5,050 nucleotides of DNA from assembly GCA_023230795.1 (NCBI GenBank), contig JALNWR010000194.1, forward strand, positions 1 through 5,050, in the 5' to 3' direction. Source of the stretch: Candidatus Cloacimonadota bacterium (GTDB lineage Bacteria; Cloacimonadota; Cloacimonadia; Cloacimonadales; Cloacimonadaceae). A program made the translations under genes and the position numbers. The notes below the pieces were generated by a model. That model was not told the DNA's origin and made no database searches. It saw only the letters and a program-made list of their open reading frames with translations. Below, piece by piece: positions 1-5,050 of this stretch (its first letter is position 1; each line of letters begins with the position of its first letter).

Positions 1-40
1 AATTATGCCAGTCTCTTAAATGAGAAACCTGTTTTCTGGA

Positions 41-73
41 AAGCCGTATGCGGGAGAACCGCACGTACGGTTT
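41..73 (+). ncRNA. Group II intron domain V (catalytic hairpin)
   Basis: The lower stem pairs AAGCCGTA (41-48) with TACGGTTT (66-73), including the G43-T71 wobble that belongs to the catalytic triad AGC (42-44). A two-base CG bulge (64-65) separates it from the upper stem TGCGG (49-53) with CCGCA (59-63). The loop is GAGAA (54-58), so the domain is 33 nt with a five-base loop, against the common 34 nt form with a GNRA tetraloop. The triad and bulge are the metal-binding active site of the ribozyme in known group II introns. Every expected core element is present, so there is no sign of decay in this domain. Confidence 0.92.
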
Positions 74-115
74 GGAGGGAGGGGAGCCAGTAATGGATAA
101 CTCCCCTACCCCTAT
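74..115 (+). ncRNA. Group II intron domain VI with branch-point A and 3' splice site
   Basis: The stem pairs 80-86 (AGGGGAG) with 101-107 (CTCCCCT) and continues as 77-79 (GGG) with 109-111 (CCC), leaving A108 bulged. In known group II introns this bulged A supplies the 2'-OH that attacks the 5' splice site. The apical part is CCA (87-89) paired to TGG (94-96) closed by a GTAA loop (90-93), a GNRA tetraloop of the kind used for contacts between domain VI and domain II. ATAA (97-100) forms an asymmetric internal bulge. The predicted intron end is the T at 115 (terminal CCCCTAT), which puts A108 at position -8, within the usual -7/-8 spacing. The 3' exon would start at T116. The exact boundary is inferred, not proven. 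Confidence 0.82.
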
Positions 116-122
116 TCAGATA

Positions 123-143
123 GCAAACTGACAACTCATAACT
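123..143 (+). repeat. Three imperfect 7-base units ending in AACT
   Basis: GCAAACT, GACAACT and CATAACT follow one another without gaps, sharing AACT at a strict 7-base period. They lie between the predicted intron 3' end and the mfd stop codon and fill most of the 36-base spacer (116-151). The array is short and imperfect and may be chance. No terminator hairpin with a T-tract for mfd is seen in this spacer. Confidence 0.35.
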
Positions 144-151
144 CTCAGCCC

Positions 152-3100
152 TCACTCCCATATCCCCAAAATCTCTATCGCCCGCTCAAACTGCTGTAGA
201 GAATCCAGCCCATCCTCCAGCTCGATGATGATTTTGAGATTTCGCTCTGCTTCAAAGCGGAAAGGCTCGGATAATTTGCCCCCAAACCGCAGGATATTGG
301 CCTTGGGCGGGGTGTGTGAACCGTCAAACTCTATGGTCATGGTGCCGCGTTTCACCGTGCAATTGCGCAATTTGAGCCGTTTTGCCAAAAGATCTATCTT
401 GAAGTAAAGCAGTAACCACTGTGCATTTTGGGGAATGTCACCAAAGCGATCGGTGAGTTCATCGGCAAAATCCTCGATATCCGCCAGATTATCCAATTCG
501 GAGAGACGGCGATATACCCGCAGGCGCTCTTCATCGTTATCGATATATTCAGGGGGAAAATACAGATCTACTTCGGTGCGGATGCTCTGGCGGGTACTGG
601 GGCTGTCTTCCGCATAAAGGCTGGAGCTGTCGCCACTTTCCACCGCTTCGATAGCGTGTCCCAAGAGACGATTGTAATAGTTAAATCCGATGGCCTGGAT
701 GATGCCGCTTTGTTTGGTGCCCAGGATGGTTCCGGCTCCCCGCAGTTCCAGATCGCGCAGCGCTACCTGGAATCCGGCGCCCAGATAATCGTATTGAGTA
801 AGGGCTTCTAGTCTCTGTCTGGCTACTGTGGTAGTTCCTTTGGGAATAAGCAGATAGGCATAGGCACGGCGATTGCTGCGCCCCACACGTCCGCGCATTT
901 GATAAAGCTGGGCCAGGCCGAAGGTATCGGCGCGGTCTATCAATATGGTATTGGCATTGGGAATATCGATGCCATTTTCGATGATGGTGGTGCAGACCAG
1001 GACCTGAGCCTGCCGTTCTACAAATGCGCTCATCACCTCTTCCAGATGTTTCTCAGACATTTGCCCATGTCCCACCAAAAAGCTGATATCAGGCATTTCC
1101 CGACGCAGCTCCAGAGCCACAGTCTCGATGGTCTGCACGCGATTGTGCACAAAGAAAACCTGGCCGGCACGGTCCACTTCGCGGCGGATGGCGTCTTTGA
1201 TCACTTCCAGATCACGGGGGGTGATGATGGTGCGGATGGGCAGGCGTTCTTTGGGCGAGGTCTGCATCAGGGATATTTCCTTGAGCTTGGCCAGCGCCAT
1301 ATTCAAGGTGCGAGGGATGGGAGTAGCGCTCATATACAGCGTATCCACATTGCTTTGCAGCCTGCGCAGACGGTCTTTGTGACGCACACCAAAACGGTGT
1401 TCTTCATCTATAATCAGCAGTCCCAATTTGGGGAATTTCACGTCTTTGGAGAGCAGTCTGTGCGTGCCGATAGCGATATCCACTTTGCCGGAGGCTATAT
1501 CCTGGATATCACTATCTATCATAGCTTTGGAGAGGAAGCGGGAAAGCATGGCGGTGCGCACCGGATATTGAGCAAGGCGCTCTTTGAAGACGCGGAAATG
1601 CTGCTCTACCAACAAAGTGGTGGGGGCAAGCACTGCCACTTGAAAGCCGCTGTTTATCGCTTTGAAAGCGGCGCGGATGGCCACCTCGGTCTTGCCAAAA
1701 CCCACATCACCACAGAGCAAACGCTCCATCGGCGCAGGCAGTTCCATATCATCTTTGATCTCGCGGGCAGCCCGCTTCTGATCTGGCGTATCTTCATAGA
1801 TAAAGGAGCTTTCCAGGTCTTTTTGCCACTGGGTATCTGCGGCATGCGCCAGGCCGGGACGACTGCTGCGCTCGGCATAAAGCCTCACCAGATCGGCGGC
1901 GATCAGCTCAATCTGCTGAGTGGCACGCCGCTTGGTATTTTGCCATTTGGCGCTGCCCAGTCTGTTCAATACCGGAGCAGAACCCTCTTCTGCCACGTAT
2001 TTGGTAACCAGAGAAAGCTGGAAGGTAGGCACATAGACCCTGTCGTCTTTGGCATAACGCAAGACCAGACATTCCACATCCTGCCCGTCCAGACGGATGA
2101 TTTTCAGGCCTTCAAAGACGCCGATACCATGATCCACATGCACCACATAGTCCCCGGGTTTGAGATTCTCATAATCCACGATGGTCTCTCCGGGGGCAAA
2201 ACGGGGAGCATAACGCTTGTGTTTATAGCGGTTAAATATCTCATGCTCGGTCCAGATGCCGAGCCTGGCGTCTTCGATATCAAAGCCTTCATGCAAGACT
2301 CCGATGTGGCTCTGATAATCAGCCATTTCCGAGATCATCTGACGCATCCGCTTTTCCTGAGAGTGGTTATTGAAGAGCAGATAATGCTGCCAGCCACTAT
2401 CCCGCTTGGCTTGCAGGGTATCTCCCACCAAAGATAGATCGGCTTCAAACACGGGTTGGGATTCAAATGGAGCGCGGATGTTTTGCTCGATTTCGGGCAG
2501 GATAAATTCGCTTTGCGAGAGGAATATGCTCTCGCGGGCAGTGATGCGCTGATAAAAGGCCTCTTCGTCCAGGATCAGCTTATTCACCTTGGGCACCTTG
2601 CCACGGCTGCTACGTTTGAGCTCTTTACGGTATTGGATTAAGGTCTGCTGGGTAAGCTCTGCAATCTCTTCTTTCACATAGCTGAAATTGCTGAATACGA
2701 AGATGCTCCTGTCATCCTCAAAGTAATCCACAAAAGAGGAAAGCTCCTTTGTGAGCAAACTGAAGTAATTCTCTATGCCTTCAAAAAAGCCCTTATCCCG
2801 CACTTTGGAAATGATCACAGAACCGGAATCGATATCATCCAGAGAGATTTCTCGGGCAGGAATGATGGTGACTTCGCCCACTTCACCGGGGATAGAACGT
2901 TGAGTATTGGTAGAAAAAGCCCGGATAGAGAGGATTTCGTCACCCCAAAATTCCAGACGCACGGGTTGCAGGCTGGGCGGTGAAAAGATGTCTATAATGC
3001 CCCCGCGCCGAGCAGCCTGATACACAGTAGAGACCTGATATTCTATCTCATAGCCCATGTTTTGCAGGCTTTTGAGCAGCTGTTCGGGATCGATGCTATC

Positions 3101-3529
3101 GCCTTTCTTGAGCTGCAGTATATGCCGGCTCAGACTTGCTTTGCTGGGGATGTAGCGCAGAAATGAGCGGATGGAAAGGCTGTAGATGGCCGGCAAATCT
3201 GTGATGGCATTCAGCAGAGTGATCATCCGGGTGGCGCGGATGGAATAATGCGGAGAACGCTCCTCATAAGGAAGTATCTCGTAATCCGGCAGATAAAATG
3301 CATTCTCGCGCCCCACCAGAGTGACCAGATCGTCCCAGAGCTCTTCAGCGATGATATCATCTTGAGAGACCAGGATGATGTCCTTGCCGGTTTTTGCCCA
3401 AAGGTGAGCTGTCATCAAGGCTCTGGCGCTTTGATTGAGATGGTAGATCTGAGTGCCGCGCTTTAGCGGCAAAAGGCCACTAAAAAATCGTGATTGCTCC
3501 AGGTAAGCGGAAATCTTGGTATAGAGCAT
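152..3529 (-). CDS. mfd: Transcription-repair coupling factor Mfd (TRCF), SF2 ATP-dependent DNA translocase
   Basis: Mfd removes RNA polymerase stalled at DNA lesions and recruits UvrA for nucleotide excision repair; it acts in the cytoplasm. The protein is 1125 aa, close to the 1148 aa of E. coli. Domains in order: a UvrB-like module (about 1-340) with the UvrA-contact region RRGGIIDIF (174-182) and VRLEFWGDEI (190-199); a linker region; the CarD-like RNA polymerase interaction domain (about 455-555, starting KPGDYVVHVDHGIGVFEG); and the RecG-like translocase. The translocase shows TPDQ (581-584), Walker A GDVGFGKTE (607-615), APTTLL (635-640), GTHRLLS (688-694), DEEHRFG (708-714), SATPIPRTL (734-742), TTIIENGIDIP (847-857), QMRGRVGR (877-884), and the TRG translocation motif (about 913-942). 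The C-terminal TRCF domain (about 985-1085) is autoinhibitory in the family. The ATG is preceded by an in-frame TAA and an AGGAGA ribosome site, so the start is secure. It is intact, with no frameshift. Last gene of the truA-hisS-mfd run. Confidence 0.98.
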   Translation of the reverse strand: MLYTKISAYLEQSRFFSGLLPLKRGTQIYHLNQSARALMTAHLWAKTGKDIILVSQDDIIAEELWDDLVTLVGRENAFYLPDYEILPYEERSPHYSIRATRMITLLNAITDLPAIYSLSIRSFLRYIPSKASLSRHILQLKKGDSIDPEQLLKSLQNMGYEIEYQVSTVYQAARRGGIIDIFSPPSLQPVRLEFWGDEILSIRAFSTNTQRSIPGEVGEVTIIPAREISLDDIDSGSVIISKVRDKGFFEGIENYFSLLTKELSSFVDYFEDDRSIFVFSNFSYVKEEIAELTQQTLIQYRKELKRSSRGKVPKVNKLILDEEAFYQRITARESIFLSQSEFILPEIEQNIRAPFESQPVFEADLSLVGDTLQAKRDSGWQHYLLFNNHSQEKRMRQMISEMADYQSHIGVLHEGFDIEDARLGIWTEHEIFNRYKHKRYAPRFAPGETIVDYENLKPGDYVVHVDHGIGVFEGLKIIRLDGQDVECLVLRYAKDDRVYVPTFQLSLVTKYVAEEGSAPVLNRLGSAKWQNTKRRATQQIELIAADLVRLYAERSSRPGLAHAADTQWQKDLESSFIYEDTPDQKRAAREIKDDMELPAPMERLLCGDVGFGKTEVAIRAAFKAINSGFQVAVLAPTTLLVEQHFRVFKERLAQYPVRTAMLSRFLSKAMIDSDIQDIASGKVDIAIGTHRLLSKDVKFPKLGLLIIDEEHRFGVRHKDRLRRLQSNVDTLYMSATPIPRTLNMALAKLKEISLMQTSPKERLPIRTIITPRDLEVIKDAIRREVDRAGQVFFVHNRVQTIETVALELRREMPDISFLVGHGQMSEKHLEEVMSAFVERQAQVLVCTTIIENGIDIPNANTILIDRADTFGLAQLYQMRGRVGRSNRRAYAYLLIPKGTTTVARQRLEALTQYDYLGAGFQVALRDLELRGAGTILGTKQSGIIQAIGFNYYNRLLGHAIEAVESGDSSSLYAEDSPSTRQSIRTEVDLYFPPEYIDNDEERLRVYRRLSELDNLADIEDFADELTDRFGDIPQNAQWLLLYFKIDLLAKRLKLRNCTVKRGTMTIEFDGSHTPPKANILRFGGKLSEPFRFEAERNLKIIIELEDGLDSLQQFERAIEILGIWE

Positions 3530-3538
3530 TTATCTCCT
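3530..3538 (-). promoter_or_regulatory. Ribosome binding site of mfd
   Basis: AGGAGA on the minus strand (3538-3533) precedes the ATG at 3529 with only TAA between. The AGGAG core is therefore about 4 bases from the start codon, slightly tighter than the usual 5-9. That TAA (3532-3530) is in frame and excludes any longer N-terminus. No promoter is recognisable in the 34-base hisS-mfd gap, so mfd is probably read from the upstream transcript. Confidence 0.75.
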
Positions 3539-3563
3539 ATTTATGGCCTTACAGTTAACATTA

Positions 3564-4814
3564 TTAGTTCAGGATATCCAAGAGTTGCCGATAATCCACG
3601 CTATGCTGCTGTGAACTCTCCAGGTCTTTCAAGGTGGGCATTTTTGCTGCCAGCTCGTCCTCGCCTATGATGAGGGCATATCTGGCCCCACTGGCATCAG
3701 CGGCCTTCATCTGTGCCCGGAATGAGCTTTTGTCGGGATTGTACTCCACATAGATGCCATCTTTGCGCAGCTTGCTGAGATACTCGATTGCCATAGCTCT
3801 TACGGCTTCTCCGATGCCGATCAGATAGACCCTGGGCTTGATGGGTTCATAGCCCGCTATGCCTTCCTTTTCCAAGGCCAATAGCAGCCGCTCAAAGCCT
3901 CCGGCAAAGCCGATGGCTGCAGTATCCTTGCCCCCGAATTGGGAAATCAGGCTGTTGTATCTGCCTCCTCCGGCGATGGAATTCTGTGCGCCCAGAGCAT
4001 CTACGATGAGCTCAAAGGCTGTATTGGTATAATAATCCAGACCGCGCACTATGCCGGGATTCACCTGGTATTTTACGTCCATCTGATCCAGATAGCTTTT
4101 CACCTGAGTGAAGTGCTCTTTGCAATCCTGATCCAGATAATCCAATTGCGAGGGGGCAGCGGCCTTCAGGGTCCTGCAATAAGCAGCCTTGCAATCCTGA
4201 AGACGGCGAGGGCGGACATGATAGCGCTTCTGGCAATCCGGACAGAGCCCGTCCATATGCGGCTTGTAATATGCACGCAGAGCCTCATCATAATCCTCAG
4301 AGCACTGTGCGCATCCCACGCTATTGATCTCAAGAGAGACGTTTTTCAAGCCTAATTCAGCCAGAAACTGCATCTCCAGCGCGATCACCTCTGCATCGTA
4401 ATAGGGATTGTTGCTGCCGATAAATTCTATCCCGTATTGGTAGAATTGACGGTAGCGTCCGGCCTGAGGACGATCGTATCGAAACATCGGGCCTATATAG
4501 TAAAACTTACTTTTGCCGCCCACGCGGTCAAGATGGTTTTCCACATAAGCGCGCACCACTCCAGCTGTGCCTTCCGGACGCAGAGCAAAGCTGCGCCCCT
4601 TCTGGTCCTGAAAGCGGTACATCTCTTTTTGCACCACATCAGAGCTTTCTCCGGAGCTGCGCTCAAAGACCTCCGCCATCTCAAAGATGGGAGTAGTGAT
4701 TTCTTCGTAACCAAAGCTCTGTGCTACCCGGCGGAATGTGTCTATCACATGATGCCAGCGGGCACTGTCTTTGGGAAATATGTCGTATGTTCCCCGAGGG
4801 ATTTTGTATTTCAT
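3564..4814 (-). CDS. hisS: Histidyl-tRNA synthetase (class II aminoacyl-tRNA synthetase)
   Basis: HisS charges tRNA-His with histidine using ATP; it is cytoplasmic and normally a homodimer. The protein is 416 aa (E. coli 424). N-terminal signature PRGTYDIFP (6-14); motif 1 region TPIFE (41-45); LRPEGTAGVVRA (78-89), part of the ATP and histidine site; motif 2 FYYIGPMFRYDRPQAGR (104-120) with its arginine R112; the histidine-specific motifs RGLDYYTNTAFE (257-268, including the conserved R257) and AGGGRYNSL (281-289); motif 3 AIGFAGGFERLL (300-311) with R309; then the anticodon-binding domain (about 325-416). The insertion domain carries CxxC (168-171), CxxC (191-194) and C208/C213. Similar cysteines occur in many bacterial HisS proteins, and metal binding is only a possibility. 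The stop is doubled (TAATAA, 3566-3561). The start overlaps the truA stop. It is the synthetase rather than the HisZ paralog because the catalytic arginines and both HisS signature motifs are intact. Confidence 0.98.
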   Translation of the reverse strand: MKYKIPRGTYDIFPKDSARWHHVIDTFRRVAQSFGYEEITTPIFEMAEVFERSSGESSDVVQKEMYRFQDQKGRSFALRPEGTAGVVRAYVENHLDRVGGKSKFYYIGPMFRYDRPQAGRYRQFYQYGIEFIGSNNPYYDAEVIALEMQFLAELGLKNVSLEINSVGCAQCSEDYDEALRAYYKPHMDGLCPDCQKRYHVRPRRLQDCKAAYCRTLKAAAPSQLDYLDQDCKEHFTQVKSYLDQMDVKYQVNPGIVRGLDYYTNTAFELIVDALGAQNSIAGGGRYNSLISQFGGKDTAAIGFAGGFERLLLALEKEGIAGYEPIKPRVYLIGIGEAVRAMAIEYLSKLRKDGIYVEYNPDKSSFRAQMKAADASGARYALIIGEDELAAKMPTLKDLESSQQHSVDYRQLLDILN

Positions 4815-5050
4815 GCTAACCTTCCTCTTATGTCAGATAATTTACAGGTGGCTTTGCCGTCAAGCAGTTCTGGCGGATACTTGACCCCGATCAGGTAGAG
4901 TCCCTGCGCCGGAGCCGTGCATACCAGATTCTGCCGGGGGCAGGCATCTGCCAGGATCTTGTCTATGGTATCCGCAGGTAAATCAAAATGGGAGATGTAG
5001 GCGAGAGTGCCCACTATGCGGCGCACCATGTGATGCAAAAAGCGATCGGC
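4811..5050 (-). CDS. truA: tRNA pseudouridine(38-40) synthase TruA, C-terminal fragment (cut by window edge)
   Basis: TruA converts uridines 38, 39 and 40 in the anticodon stem-loop of many tRNAs to pseudouridine. The reading frame is open from the right edge and gives 79 C-terminal residues. The first visible ones, ADRFLHHMVRRIVGTL, are the hallmark FLxxMVRxxVG segment of the family. Further on is TAPAQGLYLIGVKYP (about residues 45-59 of the fragment), the usual near-terminal AP..GL.L..V.Y motif. About 20 residues (PELLDGK... to the end) follow it as a tail. The catalytic aspartate lies in the missing N-terminal part. Apparent internal starts such as the TTG at 5038 are not real starts, because the family motif runs through them. 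The gene overlaps hisS by 4 bases, so the two are almost certainly co-transcribed. Confidence 0.93.
   Translation of the reverse strand, partial: ADRFLHHMVRRIVGTLAYISHFDLPADTIDKILADACPRQNLVCTAPAQGLYLIGVKYPPELLDGKATCKLSDIRGRLA
4815..4827 (-). promoter_or_regulatory. Ribosome binding site of hisS inside the truA 3' end
   Basis: GAGGAAGG (minus strand, 4827-4820) sits 5 bases before the hisS ATG (4814-4812), or 8 bases if AGGA is taken as the core. It lies inside the last codons of truA, whose TGA (4813-4811) overlaps the start as ATGA. That arrangement typically gives translational coupling. It supports this ATG over any upstream start, as does the match of the N-terminus to the family. Confidence 0.75.

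Larger units (their letters stand above)
1..115 (+). mobile_element. Group II intron, 3' end (partial; continues left of window)
   Basis: This stretch carries the two 3'-terminal RNA domains of a group II self-splicing intron, a ribozyme and retroelement. What is seen is a domain V hairpin at 41-73 with the AGC catalytic triad and a two-base bulge, followed directly by a domain VI hairpin at 74-115 with a bulged A eight bases from a CCCCTAT-type intron end. Positions 1-40 would be the tail of domain IV, where such introns usually carry their reverse transcriptase/maturase gene. All three frames close soon (stops at 17-19, 21-23 and 91-93), so at most a few C-terminal codons of such a protein could be here and none is recognisable. 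The 5' end, exon-binding sites and class cannot be judged from this window. The insertion is intergenic, converging on mfd. Identification as a group II intron end is firm; whether it is still active is unknown. Confidence 0.9.

Noticed and set aside
41..73. Domain V hairpin as a possible rho-independent terminator for mfd or for a left-hand gene
   Set aside because: The stem is strong, but no T-tract follows it on either strand, and the AGC triad and CG bulge fit domain V exactly.
1..93. Frame open from the left edge to the TAA at 91-93, possible C-terminus of an intron-encoded reverse transcriptase
   Set aside because: It would have to run through domain V to the middle of domain VI, whereas intron proteins normally end in domain IV before domain V. 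No maturase or endonuclease motif is visible.
20..100. Small plus-strand open frame starting MRNLFSGKPYAG across the intron end
   Set aside because: It reads straight through the domain V and VI hairpins. Conservation there is explained by RNA structure, and similar spurious peptides arise wherever this type of domain V occurs.
899..2437. A 512-codon open frame on the plus strand, antisense to the middle of mfd
   Set aside because: It lies codon-for-codon opposite mfd, so its stops correspond to TTA, CTA and TCA in mfd, codons that mfd avoids over this stretch. The translation has no recognisable domain, and mfd is intact and highly conserved over the same bases. The other long plus-strand frames (428-811, 3248-3466, 3939-4355, 4437-4898) sit in the same aligned register opposite mfd or hisS and have the same cause.
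3530..3563. Promoter for mfd in the hisS-mfd gap
   Set aside because: The gap is only 34 bases. It is AT-rich but does not hold a convincing -35/-10 pair at proper spacing before the ribosome binding site.
4811..5038. A separate 75-residue small protein starting at TTG 5038
   Set aside because: The frame continues upstream to the window edge with ADRF, completing the TruA FLxxMVR motif. It is the C-terminus of truA, not an independent gene.

Overview
This window is a compact bacterial chromosome segment. Three housekeeping genes lie head to tail on the minus strand, and the 3' end of a group II intron lies on the plus strand at the left edge. In transcription order (right to left) the genes are truA (tRNA pseudouridine synthase, C-terminal part only, cut by the right edge), hisS (histidyl-tRNA synthetase, complete) and mfd (transcription-repair coupling factor, complete). 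truA and hisS overlap by 4 bases (ATGA), and hisS and mfd are 34 bases apart with no visible terminator or promoter between them. The set therefore reads as one co-transcribed unit that links tRNA modification, tRNA charging and transcription-coupled DNA repair.

The organism is certainly a bacterium: Mfd is bacterial, the ribosome binding sites are Shine-Dalgarno type, and the coding is dense. Base composition looks balanced and the coding sequence strongly avoids TTA, CTA and TCA codons. The protein style (for example the ENGIDIP form of helicase motif V in Mfd and the cysteine-rich insertion in HisS) would fit a Gram-negative lineage such as the FCB/Cloacimonadota side of the tree. That is only an impression and cannot be settled from this sequence.

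Layout: 1-115 is the end of a group II intron, with catalytic domain V (41-73) and branch-point domain VI (74-115, predicted branch A at 108, predicted 3' splice site after 115). The body of the intron and any intron-encoded reverse transcriptase lie left of the window. 116-151 is a short 3' exon spacer holding three 7-base-spaced AACT units. 152-3529 is mfd, 3530-3563 a spacer carrying the mfd ribosome binding site, 3564-4814 hisS, and 4811-5050 the truA 3' end. The intron converges on mfd, its 3' end being 36 bases from the mfd stop codon.

I found no new defence system, CRISPR array, tRNA or rRNA here. The one element beyond ordinary housekeeping genes is the intron end.
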